Assembly (NCBI GenBank): GCA_018697195.1
Contig: CM031864.1
Location: forward strand, 16,132,263 to 16,196,262
Direction: 5' to 3'
DNA: 64,000 bases
Source of the DNA: Certhia americana
Lineage: Eukaryota; Chordata; Aves; Passeriformes; Certhiidae
Notes under the pieces: model-generated
What the model was told of the DNA's origin: nothing
Databases searched by the model: none
The model's input: only the letters and a program-made list of their open reading frames with translations
Program-made: the position numbers and the translations under genes
Part shown: positions 12,901 to 25,878 of the stretch, piece by piece
Layout of the letters: each line of letters starts with the position of its first letter
Numbering within the stretch: position 1 is the first letter of the stretch

Positions 12901-15900
12901 AGAATAATTGGAGGGTCAGGAGGTCTTTTCTTGAGTATTTGCTGATGTTGTGCCCATCCCATCAAGAATTTCAAAAGAGGAATAAAATGGCACTCTGTCT
13001 TCTGGACAGCTTGATGCTTGTCTTTGCTGTCAAGCAAAAGGAGATGTAATTCCATTCATATTGAGAAGACTAGAAAAATGCAGAAAATATGACAAACCAG
13101 AACAATTCACAACCAGTAATATCACATGTTGAGAGGTCTAGACTCCTTTAGTACATAGAGACTGACACAGGGCCCTAATGAATCAAGGTTGTTCACTAAT
13201 AACATATGTACTTTCTTACCAACTCTTCACATTTTCATGAAGAATTTAACACAACTTCTTAAAATTACTCAAAATCATCACAACATCAGTTAGCTATACT
13301 ACACCTTAACCTGATTCTGTAAACAGAACAGGCCTCTGCTTACACTCAGGAGTGGCTGCAACAGGACTATTCTGCATTGCACATGGGAGCCCTTGAAGGA
13401 AAAACCCTCCCAGAACTATTGGCAGTCATGAAAGAGAGATATAAACATATATGTAAGTTTTTCAAAAGAACAATTGCCCTAGAAAATTAGTCATCATTTC
13501 TTTTCTACCACTTTCAGTTCAAACTCATGGCTTCCTTTAACATAAACACAGTGGACACAGCACTCCAGGCTGTTACATTTGTTTTGTGGCAATACAATGC
13601 AATTAAATTTAACTAGCCATGAACTGGCAAATATATACATAGTGTTTGGGCTCTGCCTTTCAATAAAAATTACTGCTGCTCCAAGTTAATCAAAATCTTC
13701 TGCAAACTTGAAAGAAAACTTAAAGAAATGTCATGTCTGTATCTACTTTCATGGTTACCTATAGAAATACCTATTCTTTGGAAAGTCAAGGGGCTGTGCA
13801 ACACTCCTGTGGTCTCTTTCAATGTATTATACCAAATGCAGTTCATTTTTCAGATGTGTGAAGCAATTCAGTACTGTCTTACTCTTCCTGAATATTTAAT
13901 GATTACTCAGAGATGACATCGGATGAAACTTTTGGTAGAATCAATATTGATTACCTTTTTTGCCGTGATCGCATCTACAGGCGATAAAGGTTTCATGGAG
14001 TAATGACTGGGTGTTTGCATCCAACTTTTCACACCATTATTCTGATGATGAACACACAGAAACACCTGCGTCTAACTCACTCTGTACCAAACTGTCATTA
14101 TATCTTATTTTCCCTCATCACACACTCAGATTTGTTCATTAATGCCATGTATACATCTGCCCCCAAATATAGGAACGCAATGAAATGAATGAAACGAAAA
14201 ATGATGGGTAGTAGTAGTAATTTCTAGTCTCCAAATTATTTAACCATTTCTTATTCAGAGGCTTAATCTGGGAGAGGTAATCAACAGTTAAATTAATCAA
14301 GGAATGCTATCAGGGAAGGGAGGAAAAGAAGCTTAGTAGGCCAACTACAGCAACTTTGCACTTTGAAGAAGGATCTAATATAAATAACAGATAACCTGTA
14401 TATTTCTGTATAAACTGTTTCTTAAAAATTATGACAATTACACAGCCTCCTAAAATAGCTCTTCCCTTCCCCCAATTAGCATCATAGAATGGAAGAGTGC
14501 TTCTTTCCTGATCTGTAATACAAAGTTCTTTTCGTACACACATGGAAGAAGATCTTGCCCTGCACTTAGTGAACATAGGGAACAACTGGTCACTATTCTA
14601 TTTGTAGCAATCCTTTAGAACTTATGTTATTCACCCCTCAGTCTTTTCTTAGCTACATAAATCCAGGAGTTTCAAGGGGGCTTGTTTGTTCTGTTTCACA
14701 AGTCTTTTTCTTGACCAAAACTCAGGCAGAGTATTGAATCTTGGGCCTAACACTTCAAGGAGTAATTTTCTCCCAGATTTTAAATCTGAGGGTCTAATCA
14801 TGCATTGTGAAATTAAACCCTGGGGTTTTTTTCCCACAGTACTTAACAAGATCTTTAGAATTCTAAAGTTAATCTTCTGAATGCCTGCAAACGCTTCTCA
14901 ACTGGTATCAGCCAAAAATTTTTTATTGCTATCTCCTGCTATATCATCAGAGAGTAGAACTGGATCCACGAGACACATTGGGGAAGTTTGTTGTGTACAT
15001 CCCCGAGCTGGAAAACAAAGTATAGCTATCTTTGAGTATTTTTAAACATTTGTGTAAATGTTGTACTTGGCTTCATCCAGATCATGGTTTCTTACACTAC
15101 AATCTCTGTGTTTGAAGCATTAAAATGACATTTTAAGACATGGAGGGGGTTATTTCAATCACAGAGCAGATCCCAGTTCTTTTGTGAATGAATGTAGGTG
15201 AAATGAAAGGCAAGTGATACCTCATCTGGCTTCAAAACTGATCAAAGAAGATACAAATTAAGAGGAAAGTGAGGTCATCAATAAGCAGAATGCCAGGAAA
15301 TATAATGGATAAAGCCAACTCTAAAAAATGTCCATAAGACTAATCATAACCATGGCCAGTTAAACTTCCCACAGAATTTTCAAAGGCAAATTTACAAGCC
15401 TTTGTTAAGCCAAAGTTACAAGCCAGGTAACAGTAGTAGTTTTGTTTTTATGTACAATCTGAACTATCAACTCCCATATAATATTTGTTTACTGAAAAAA
15501 AAGAAAAATAGTTCTTCCCTAACTCTTCCATACTCGAAAGACTAACAACACAATTAGTATGAATAAGGTTTGATTACTTAACACTGCTAATCATACCTCA
15601 GAGCCTTGGGTTTCCACAGAGGGAAAATACATACAGGGACTGAATCTCCTTCCTCTGTAGGATACCCTCCACAGGAGACAGCCTCCTTCCCTGGTAGATC
15701 TCAGGCAACATAGCCCTGGCCTTTGGCTCTGCCTATTTGTTTTTTCCTCAGGCATTCTCACTTTTCATCTATTCACAAGAAGGTGAGTTCTTATTTACCA
15801 ACTCAAGGCCCACAAAAGCAGTGTCACAGATTGCAAGTAGTGTTTCCACATCCTTCCCCATGAAAGAAAGCCATTTAAAAGAACTTTCAATCCATAAAAT

Positions 15901-17362
15901 ATCTGCCCCATTCTTTACAAGTGTATTTCCATATTTCTTAAGAAAATAGTATTCTGATATGAAGTTAGGAATGAGAGATCAGGAAAGCAAAGCATAGTTA
16001 ATACCAACTTCAAATTAGAAGAGACTAGCACACCTCTGCTTTATTAAGAAGGAGAACTACATTTGGTCACACATGATGGTGGGGAGGGAAGATTCCTCAC
16101 TCAGGGAAATTCAATGGCAGGGCTAAGACAATTTTTTTCCAACTTCTACACAAAAATCCCAAAGAGACTAAACTATTCATCAGGGATGGAGAAATATTTG
16201 CCTATTGCCTGTATGTATCAAGGCAGTTTTCTTCATTAGTGTAACAAACAATGAAACTAGAATCAGTGCATCACATTCAGATGAAATGGATCAGTTGGTT
16301 TGTCTGGCCCCTTGCAAAAAGGGATATTCAGCACTTCTGTTCATAGCTTAGGTCCCATCAAAAGAATGGATAAATGCTCCAGAGCACTTGTATGGGTGCT
16401 CTCACTGCCTTGTGCATTCAGCCTTCATGCTCAGAATCTCTGCCAGCTTAGATGAAACCCATAATATTTTTGTCACTATTGTGTTATGACAGTGTCAGAG
16501 TTAAGTGATGTAATAGGTAGGAAGCAGAGAGCCTCATAAATCATATTAAAAGTTAAAGTTTCAGTGCAATAGCCAAAGGTGCATGAGGTAATGTATCCAC
16601 AGTTCTCAATCACAGTCTCCTTTATTATGGCCTATTTCCACCAGTCTAATCTGAAATGAATGCATTAGATTTTGTGTTCTTTGCACAGTTGCTGCCAGCA
16701 TCACTCTGCCCTTCCTCCTGATTTCCTTGGTAGTTTGGGAGCCTAAGGGAGGGGTGGATTAAATTGGAAAATATAAATAACAAATAAAAAATTAAAATTG
16801 ATTGGATAAACAATTTCCCTGTTTCTTAATAAGTGATTGATTTTTTAATCAATATTCATTATTTCTCAGAACATACCAAACTGTTTATTGAATAAATGAA
16901 TGGTTGGAACTACAATGACATGAAATCAAATAGGTGAACCAATTTCTTTAATAACATGGGCTGAACAGGCCACCTTATCTTACCTGGTTGAAACTAAAAG
17001 TCAGAAACTCAACACCATTGACTAGGTGATCCAAAAAAAGGATGCAATTTGTTTTCATTTTGATACACACAGGTGTATAGCCACATGCTGATTTGTGCGA
17101 TATTTCTAAATTGCAGTTAAAAGTTACTTTCTTTTTGATACAATTTTTGTGTTTTTTCTTACAATTCTTCATTAGTCAGCATACTGCAAAGCTCCTGAAA
17201 TAAAATTCAGATCTGAAAAATGAGATCTTTAAAACTGTTCACTGTAAAGGCTTCAGGCACGGCAAATGAATTTCTCTAATAAGTTTTTATTCACTTGTAT
17301 CAGATTCAGTGGTACACTTATAAACTATACGCTACATCCTAATATATACTTCAGATTATTTC
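9911..17362. other. Non-coding stretch, no gene recognised
   Basis: No repeat family or RNA gene is recognisable. The longest open frame is 112 codons on the minus strand at 10651-10989; its translation has no motif I recognise and is probably chance. At 13945-13956 there is a 12-bp palindrome ATCAATATTGAT, followed within 60 bp by several CpGs (see findings). The rest is ordinary AT-rich sequence. Confidence 0.6.
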
Positions 17363-17379
17363 TTTTTTTTTTTTTTTTT
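17363..17379. repeat. Poly(T) tract, 17 nt
   Basis: An uninterrupted run of 17 T. No transcript-like sequence or flanking direct repeat is seen that would mark it as the tail of a minus-strand retrocopy, so it is probably a simple homopolymer. Confidence 0.9.
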
Positions 17380-18444
17380 GCATCATGTAAAAAATAATCT
17401 TTTGAGATTAACCCCGAGAGAAGTTCTGATGGATTTTTTTTAGTTGGAAAAAAAAGCACTACGGTATGAGATCTCCAAGAAATGTTTGTACATTTGTTTA
17501 AAACACAAACAAGGATATTAATTTGGTTCTACATAATACAGATCGTATCATTTACATGATCTTCAAGTCACAAACTTCTTCCAGGATGTGGAAATATTTA
17601 ACTTTCATTTGTACTCAGAAGACAAAAGATTCTTCTTCTTCTTATGAAAAATTATAAATTGCACTAATCAATTGTTAATTAATTTGTAGGATGTTCTCTT
17701 TAACATCTATTTTAACTTGTCACAATTAATTGAACATATGACCAAACAGCAATATAATTTCATTGCTCCAAAGACATAAAAGTATGGAATAACCTGAGCA
17801 ATGAAAGGAATTGAAAACATTGCAGTTTCAGTTTGTACAATAATTCCATGTGTTCTTTGTTGTCAAAATTAATTATACAGAAACCAGGTATCAATCTATT
17901 GTGCTATGTTGTCATCTACAATAACACTAATGTAAGAAGAAGTTTCATTAAACTCACTTTTGTAGATCATAGATTTCTGCAAATGGTAAAAGGCCCATGG
18001 TAAAACTGGAAATCTAACCTAAAATCTGAAACTTCAAATCTAATTTCACTTTCAAAATCAGTCTTACAGCACTGCTTCCCAATAATAAAGAGATAAGTTC
18101 AGCTCTTAACACTGAAAATTGGCATTTTTTAAGTATTAACTATTGAAATGAAACTGTTTCCTCTCATAATACATAAATATTCTGCAGAAATTAAAGTCCA
18201 GTCACCATCCTGTATAACACACAGTTCTAGAGCATTCAGGACTATCTGACAACATGAGTCATCATCACTGACCAGAACACTTTCCCCTAATTCCAAGCAT
18301 GAAATCCTAGCCTCTAATGCTCTGGATTTATTCACAGAGCTTTCAGTTCCCTTAGTCTGGCATTTTACACCATCCACTTTAATTTACATCTACATAGGCT
18401 TGTTAAGGTCCAGTTTCCCTTTGGAAATTTTAAAACGTGCTATT
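17380..18444. other. Non-coding stretch, no gene recognised
   Basis: AT-rich sequence with no recognisable gene. At 17640-17770 several homeodomain-type words occur close together (TCAATTGTTAATTAATTTG, CACAATTAATTG), a composition common in conserved non-coding elements but not proof of one. Confidence 0.5.
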
Positions 18445-18640
18445 TTCTCAATATGAGCTTGCTTCCAATGGCTGCGATTGTCCCCTCGGCTGAGGTAATA
18501 GGTTTGGCAAAGCCGGCACCAGAGGAGGTAGAGGCAGTTTGTGTCCCAGGCACTGGCCAGGAGATGGTGGCAGAGAGCAGCTCTCCCTCGGCCCCTTTAG
18601 CACTCACAGGAATCCTCGGAGACCCCAAAGGACTTTGGTC
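18445..18640. other. Short GC/CpG-richer patch of unknown nature
   Basis: About 200 bp stands out from its AT-rich surroundings in GC content and keeps at least five CpG dinucleotides, three of them in CCTCGG words. Frames are open on both strands: 65 codons plus at 18453-18650, and 62 codons minus at 18440-18628. Neither translation resembles a family I know. It could be a decayed mobile-element piece, a small orphan exon, or a small unmethylated regulatory island. The sequence does not decide between these. Confidence 0.4.
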
Positions 18641-19945
18641 ACCTCATTAACACTGCACAGCAATCTCCTGACTTGTGCCATCAACTTACTTTCTATGTTT
18701 TAGGGTACTGTAACAAGCTAAAAACATCAGTTAACATCCAGTTTGTTCCGTCAGATCTGGGCACTTGCATAAACATGCTACAGGCTGGATGCACGCAGCT
18801 CTCCCTCTTCTGCTGAAGAACCAAGTCTCATTGACATCAGTTTTGGTAGTGATAAAAATCAAACATTTTCTGGAGCCATTATTGCCTAAAATGTTAATGC
18901 CGTTTACTTTTTTCAACTGTGATCGATAGCTGGAGGAAAAGTGCCCATAAATTACTAAAGGCAAATACGATTCTATTAGCACTCAGGAGATTTTGCAACA
19001 TTTGCCAGTCTGTTTTACTGGAAAAAAAAATTAATTTGTTGAAAGCCTAGTTTTTTACCTGTCTTTGTCTTTCTCTGTAGAAGAGGGATATTTTTATCAG
19101 GAGTCATTTAGGAGATGTAATTCTAATGTACTATAGCCATAGGTTTCGATTAATGTTCTACCTCTCTGTCAGCTTTACATTCCATGTTTTATGAAATCAT
19201 TAACTATTGTCATGTTTCTATTATGATACTATTAGGAAATAAAGAGATGTATGTAAATGGAGATGTAAAATAAATGCATGACAGTTACTAGGAGCAACAT
19301 CTGTGCACTATCATACGTGTTTACACTAATTTTCTAAAGATTGTTACATTCATTACAGAGCATTGTTACTTGCTGTGGCACAACCCTTATTTCCATGCAT
19401 TTAGGGATTCAAGCAAAGAGAGGGTAAATGAGAGCCTAATCAATACCACTTTTCATTTTGCTTCTAATGTGCTGCCTTTCTCTTTCTTTTTTTCATGAAC
19501 AAATCCAAAAAAGATCCTGACGTTACAGTCATAAAATGTAATTCTTCTGCAGAAACACAGACAATAATGCTCTCTGTATTCAGGCATATTGCATATTCTA
19601 ATGGCATTTGGCTAAATTGAGTATGGATTTAACATCAAAGGCTTCATGAATTTTTCAAATGAGATATTAAAGTCAATATTTCAAGTGAAAGATATTTCAA
19701 TTTAGTTGCATACACAACAATAAAAAACTTCTACAAGGCAGAGGTACTAGTGGCTATGGCAGTATTAGTTCATTCAGGAAATTATTAGTTTATAAGAAAA
19801 TCAAACAAAAGGTTGTGATACAGCAATGACACTGAATAAATTACACTAACTGATACACACTAATGTACTTTATCTTTTGAAGTCTGAAGAAGAACTTGCT
19901 ACTGGTATGTTCAGTCCTTCAAGCAGGGCTTCATCTGGGGATATC
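18641..19945. other. Non-coding stretch, no gene recognised
   Basis: Ordinary AT-rich sequence up to the left edge of the solo LTR. No gene, RNA or repeat family is recognised. Confidence 0.55.
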
Positions 19946-19998
19946 TGTCTTAGGTTGCAATGCAAGATGTAACCAAAAGGTTTGTGTTCTATTACCAT

Positions 19999-20173
19999 CT
20001 ATTAAAACCAGGTGAGGCAGTGTTCTTTATCTCTTCCATGACCCATCCCTCATAACTCCCGGGGGGAAAATCCTCTGTTAATGGGCCAGCTGCTAAAACC
20101 AGCCGGGGCAGTTTACTTTGTCTCTTCCACAACCCATCCTCCCTCCAGGGAGAGATCTTCTGTTAATGGGCCA
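19999..20173 (+). repeat. Tandem duplication inside the LTR U3
   Basis: Two diverged copies lie head to tail, 19999-20088 (90 bp) and 20089-20173 (85 bp). Both run from CTAAAACCAG-like sequence (CTATTAAAACCAG in the first) through a GGCAGTxTxCTTT block, a CTCTTCCAxxACCCATCC block and a final CTGTTAATGGGCCA. Repeated blocks in U3 commonly act as enhancer units in retroviral LTRs; that role here is inference. Divergence between the copies shows the duplication is not recent. Confidence 0.85.
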
Positions 20174-20578
20174 TTAAGTCTCACTGTATGACTGATAAAA
20201 TTCCATTATTCCATTGGGAGATGCTACACCCAGGGGGAAGAGCCAAGCATTCCTACCTGGATATAATCTGAGACTTGGAACACTGAAGTCAGCATTTTCC
20301 ACTGAATTCCCAGAGGAAGACCAGGCTCATCTACACCACCACTGGACCTTCAGAGGAAAACTACACCCTTCTACAGGATCACTGCTTCAAGAGAACCACA
20401 TCTGCCACTCCAGGAGGACTGCAGCCACCATCTAATCAGGCTGCTACTAGCACCCTGACCAACAGGGTGTCAGGTTGTATTCTGACTCTGTCAGTGTCTT
20501 TGTACGACTGCTTTTTTTTTTTTTTTTTTTTTAAGTTTTCTTATTAAGTGGTATGGGGTCTTTTTATTTATACATATT

Positions 20579-20584
20579 AGTAAA
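20579..20584 (+). promoter_or_regulatory. Variant poly(A) signal AGTAAA in LTR
   Basis: AGTAAAGAACT occurs here and again at 26511 in the second LTR, in each case just before a shared TTCCTA..CTCA.ATCTTTGC segment. AGTAAA is a known weaker variant of AATAAA. Conservation between two LTRs with different U3 regions supports a role as the R-region polyadenylation signal. Confidence 0.6.
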
Positions 20585-20732
20585 GAACTTATTCCTATTC
20601 TCATATCTTTGCCTGAGAGCCTCTTAATTTCAAAATTATAATAATTTGAAGGGAGGGGGTTTACATTTTCTATTACAAGGGAGGCTCCTGCCTTCCTTAG
20701 CAGACACCTATCTTTCATGCCAAGACAATGTG

Positions 20733-23700
20733 TTATTTACTTATTTTGTAAATTCAAATGGTTCCATCAAGATTTGCATTCAGAACCTCAAAAATCTACT
20801 TACGTTCATCTCTGAAATGGCTAGGCCTACTGCTTGCAGGAAACACCATGATCCTGTTTATTTTTTAATCTTAGCTCATTTTGCTCCTTATTGTCAATGT
20901 TTATGCAATGCTGCTTCTGATTTCACACTGAGTTACTGAACATTCAGACTACTCAGTGCTCACAAATAGTCCACTGAGCTTTGGCTAATTCTGTGTCCCT
21001 GGCAGAGACAGACTTGCACACAAAACAACACAGTCTGGTCATTCTTTTCTTTTCCTATTTTGGGCATGTGGAATGTAGAAAAATGCCCATTAATTCAGGA
21101 AGATGTTGTATTATGATGACTTGACCTGTCCCTGAGGAACACATACATTTGTGTCACCTGCAACTCCTGGGAGAGCTGTATGCCCTACACACAGGCAGTC
21201 GTAGTGCGTATTAAGGCAGCTACCCTCACAGGGCATTGTGCTACTCTAAGGCCAAATACACCATTTGTTCACACACAAATAACAGAAGATACCAGAAACT
21301 ACAAATATATACCACTGAAGATGCAATGAAAGCTGATTTTTACCAGTAATTCTTATATTATTAAAAACTAATTATAATTGGCCACCAGGGGTAAAGTTAC
21401 ACTGATTTAAAACCTTGACTATCAGGTAGTTTGGGGAACAAATTACTACAAAGAACTGATCCGAAAAGCACTTCCCTGAAAGTAGCAGGTTGTTTTTCTC
21501 TATAATATTCACCCAAAGTGTTTGTACTAACTGTGAGAGTGATTGAAGGGCTGACAGAGAAAACAAAGCTGGCGCTAACTGAACATTAAACTGCTAGGCC
21601 TACTTCTACCATGGCTGCAGGACTGATAGCAAATGCTGATCTGTTACTCAGAACTAAACAAAGCTAATAGCCTTGGGGGGAACACTTGCAGAGACTGGGG
21701 CAGGCCATCCTTCCCCCATTCAAACACTACCTAACTTGCAGCACTGGTCTTGGGGTCCTAGACAGGTCTTTGTTCACCCCCAGGGCTTTTCGGAAGCTCA
21801 GCGTTCAAAGCCCTATAATATTTCCATAAAATGAGAAGTGTCACCATCTCAAAGGCAATCAATCAGAGACAAATATCATCTTCAGAAACAGTACTCTCAG
21901 AAAAAGTATTTCTTGTGGTAACAAAGGTGAGGCAGAAGCCTTGTATAGTTAATAAGTTCCAATAATAACTAGAATTGTATTTTCAAAATTGCCTCTGGGG
22001 CTGGGGAATATGGTTTTCTTTTCTTCTGTTTTGATTTCTGGACATCTCTGAGATTCTTCTGAAAACTACAGCTCATGCTTAGTGAGGCAGTATTACATCC
22101 AAAAACTTCCAGTTGAAATTATTGAAATTTAGATTTTTTTTTTTATGACATAAAATGACACTGTTAAGAGGAAAGATTCCCCCATGATGTCTCCTGAGTC
22201 AGAGAATAATGTTTAAGGAAGAATCCTCTGAATTGAATAATTTCCTATTTTCCTTGTTGATTATAGGGGTGCACATAAAGAGTACTTCTCTTGCAAGATT
22301 TGTTTCAAAATGACAGCTCAAATCCTTCTTTAGAGCACTCCTAAATAAACAAGGAATATTTGGAGCTCAGATCAGAAGAGGAGACCCAACTGTAGGATTT
22401 GATCTTGGACAAACAAATGCTATGCCAAAACCAAAATCATTCACATATCATGCTGTACATAACTTCTGCATTTAATGTAAGGTTTTATTGAAAACATATG
22501 AGTAGATTAACCATAAACTGAAGAAATTGTGGTACCTAAAATATGCTTTTGACTACTAACTGATTATAATCTGAACTGATCTCCATTGTAATTCCATTGC
22601 AGATGTTGCTGATATTAAGATGTATGATAAGGGAACTATAGAAAAAGCTGATTTATACAGGTATTTCACACTAACTCAACAATATATGCAGTGCATAACA
22701 TCTTTCAAGTATTCTACCTAATTCTTTGTAATTTCATTGTTGCTATAAATATGGAGTATTTGGATTAAATGAAATTTCATTTCATGAAGTATTTGAATGA
22801 AAGTCCAGTTGTCCAGTTAATGGTCATTTGATTTTCTCTAATTTAATAACTTTCTAAAATGTTCTGATTTGCTCTTTAACTTTCCTCCTTGATGGAGTCT
22901 AAATAAAGAACTGTAATTATGTAGTTAGACTGAAATCCATGGCATGGGAAGGGACAGTTACACTTTTTTGGATCTACCATTCTTACAGCAGGAGCAAGCA
23001 CAGCTGCTTTCAGATTTGTTAATACATTCTGTAGGGAATGAAAGCCTTGAAAAGGATGGTACTTGTGTGAATTTCCTCCCACTCCACACAGCAAATGGAG
23101 CTGGCAGTCCACCAAAGCTCCAAACATAACACTCCTGCACTGTCTGGCAAAAGAAAGTATGCCACTTGATTAAGGGGAAAATAGTGCTTTTGGGGCACTG
23201 TATAGGATCATCTTCAATGCAGAGGAAGAACCATGAAGGATGAAGGACAGAAAGGTGGAAAATATGTGTTTGCCTAGGTGAAGAAATGATCGCTGGATCA
23301 CACTGTAATGCTTTTTTTCTTTCTGTTTGTTATAGGCCAGGTCTACAGCATTGCCCCTCCATCTAGGTAGAGGTAAGATACACTAGGACTATCAACAGAT
23401 TCTTTAGTCTGTATCTGGGAAATGCATTTATTATGAAGTGTTAGGTGGTTCATAGCACCTGTGATAGTCCTCCAAGCTAAGGTGAATTTTGTACTTTTTT
23501 GCAGATTGGAAAAGCAGGAAATAACTAAAAAAACACCTTAGTCAGTAGAAATCAAAATAAGAAGTTCCATGTAGGTCATCTGAAAAGCCTAAAAAGCAAT
23601 CAAAAATCAAACTATTTACCAGGCATACTAGAACAGGAACAACCTCAGCGCAAAGTACAATAAACAAATTCCTCTAGTAATGTGAAGTACACAGATGCTT

Positions 23701-25873
23701 TCTCCATCAACTCAGTCCATATTTTGAAAGCCACACAGGATCAATGAAGGCCACAGAACTTACCCAACTTCTGTAGTTCAGCAATGATTTCTGTGTGTTT
23801 GTCCACCCACCTCCCTAGAAAAAGGAAGCATTACATGTCAGGAATGAGTCCAGTAATTATCTTCTAACACAGAAGCAATGCCAGCAGCATTCTGGTAATG
23901 GCAGCATTAATGCTAAAAGTTTACATTTTCAAAAGTAAAAACATTAACAGACACAATCTGGATATTTTAACTGTCACAGGCCTCAGCAATCTGATATTGC
24001 TTAGCCTTGTGGCCAAGGCATTAAGCCACTGGTATCTATCTGCCACAAAGAACAGATCTTCTCAGTACTTCCCTAAGAAACTCAATAATTAATCCACCAA
24101 AATTTGAAAAACAAAGGCCATGTCACCATTAACAAATAAGAAACAGAAAAATTTACTTGTTTTGCTAAAAATAGATAATGAAAATATTTTCTACTCTATG
24201 GTAAGACCAGAAAACAACATAAATCTGTAAAGTTCTACAGTAATTCAAAATCATTGAAGTCATAAATCCCAAAATACAAAGAATAACTTTAATTCATTTA
24301 CTTGGTCAATCATTTCACTTACTGTCAAAACAAAGCAAAACAAAACAAAAAAAAGGCAACAAGTTCATGTCCACATATAAAGTACAAAGCATCTACTATA
24401 TGAGTGTAATCAAACACAGGTTTGTACCAGAAATATAAATAGTACAGATTGGAAAAGTACTTGAATAATGAAGTATTTCATATAATTCCAAGGAAAATTA
24501 GATGAATGACTAAAAACGATAGAAGTGTACACAATTCATTATATAGAATATGGTAACACTTGGCTAAAAGAAGTGTGGAGTTCCTCACTTTAATGAGCAC
24601 AGTCTTTGCTCACAAATTAAAAATAAACAAATAAAAAAGATATGAGTATGATCTCACTTATTGGCAGTCGATCAAACTGCAATTTGTCTCAAGAGTTGGG
24701 AAGCTGCTGCCTTATAACACATGAAGAACGCCTGCTTATTGAACTGATCTGTGTACAGTCTGACTCCTTTTCTGTCTACAACAATTGTTTTCCCTATCAA
24801 AACATTTGGGTTTATGGAAATGACAACTTAATGGTTAACTGGAAACATAGTATGATGTTTAAAGTTAAATCATTCACTTTGGTCTCATTGTACCCCCCCT
24901 GAAGAAAAGTATGTTTCCTTTTGCTGAGGGTTGTACAGCCAGTCCAATCTCAGTGCAATGCTGCTGATGTTAATAGTAAACTTGAATAGCTACACACAAC
25001 AGTTTAGATCTCCAACATTCATATATTACCATAACTAAACCTGGCACTTTTCATTAATCATACAATGGCATGCTTCTTCATTTACAGCCAGCTAATTAAA
25101 ACACAGATATATTGTCCTGAATATCACAGAAATCATGGGCACCCAGCCATTGTTGCCAAGTAGTATTTTCTCAGCCTTGTTTCACTACTCAACTACATAT
25201 TGTAGATTATAAAAATTATTAAACATTCTAGCATAGAAATGGACAGAAAAAAAGGATCCTGAATAAGATATTGAAGGGCATAAATTTTCTGCCACAACAA
25301 GGATAAAGCTTCAGGTAGAGAAGGCCTACTTCAGTGTCCTCCACTCTACTACTGCAGCATTTCAAACATAATCAAAAGAAATTGATTTGAATTTTTGATA
25401 AGGAAAACCTGATAATAGCAAGCTATAGATAGACACCTGTAGCTTTAAATTTTTATTTCCATGAGTCCAAACACCTGAAAATGCTTGAAAAACAGGTACA
25501 TCTATGCTGAAAACAAAGTTATTTCTTAGAGACCCAGGTCACAATCTACAGATTTTAAGTCACTTATCATCCCAGTCTGTGTGAATGTCACATGAGCTCT
25601 TACTGAAAGGGAACAGTTAAGACCCAAAGTACAATTTCATCTCTGACCTACATCTCTAAACATATCATCTACTCAGGGACTGTATCTCAATTCAAGTATA
25701 TAATTTGCAATATTTTTCAGAAGGGATGCAATGGATATATCACTAAGCTTCTAATTCTAAAAATAGGAAAAAATTGGTAGTCACAGCAGCTTTGGAAGGT
25801 GGTAGAAGCAGGCAGAAACTTTCAGTTTGCAGAGGAATGAGTGTTTCTTTGCTCACATTTCTGAAATGTATAT
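20733..25873. other. Non-coding stretch between the two solo LTRs
   Basis: No gene or repeat family is recognised in these 5 kb. A slightly GC-richer block at 22940-23140 has overlapping open frames on both strands of 60-83 codons, which match no family I know. A CAAAA-rich low-complexity stretch lies at about 24330-24355. I see no retroviral internal sequence that would join the two LTRs into one provirus. Confidence 0.55.
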
Positions 25874-25878
25874 GAAGG
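25874..25878 (+). repeat. Left target-site duplication GAAGG
   Basis: GAAGG directly precedes the TG of the LTR and recurs directly after its terminal CA at 26631-26635. A perfect 5-bp duplication marks both edges of the insertion and fits ERVL-type integration (5 bp) better than ERVK-type (6 bp). Confidence 0.85.

Larger units (their letters stand above)
19946..20727 (+). mobile_element. Solo LTR of an ERVL-like songbird endogenous retrovirus
   Basis: This begins TGTCTTAGG and ends CCAAGACA, giving matching inverted TG...CA ends, and is about 780 bp long. The internal text (for example CTGTTAATGGGCCATTAAG, CCCATTGGGAG-type words and CAGGAGGACTGCAGCCACC) is what I recognise from abundant songbird ERVL-type LTRs. 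Plus orientation is supported by a TATA-like ATATAAT at 20261-20267 and a variant poly(A) signal AGTAAA at 20579-20584, followed by an R-U5-like segment. A run of 21 T (20512-20532) sits before the poly(A) signal. No primer-binding site or internal gene follows, so this is a solo LTR left by LTR-LTR recombination. The flanks ATATC (19941-19945) and ATGTG (20728-20732) agree at only three of five positions. Either the target duplication has decayed or one edge is off by a few bases. Confidence 0.9.

Noticed and set aside
17363..17379. Poly(T) as the tail of a minus-strand retrocopy
   Set aside because: No flanking direct repeat and no transcript-like body next to it.
20214..20435. 73-codon plus-strand frame
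   Set aside because: It lies inside the solo LTR; not a gene.
22876..23140. Overlapping frames on both strands in a slightly GC-richer patch, considered as an exon or retrocopy
   Set aside because: Neither translation resembles a known protein; no poly(A) tail, target duplication or convincing splice sites.
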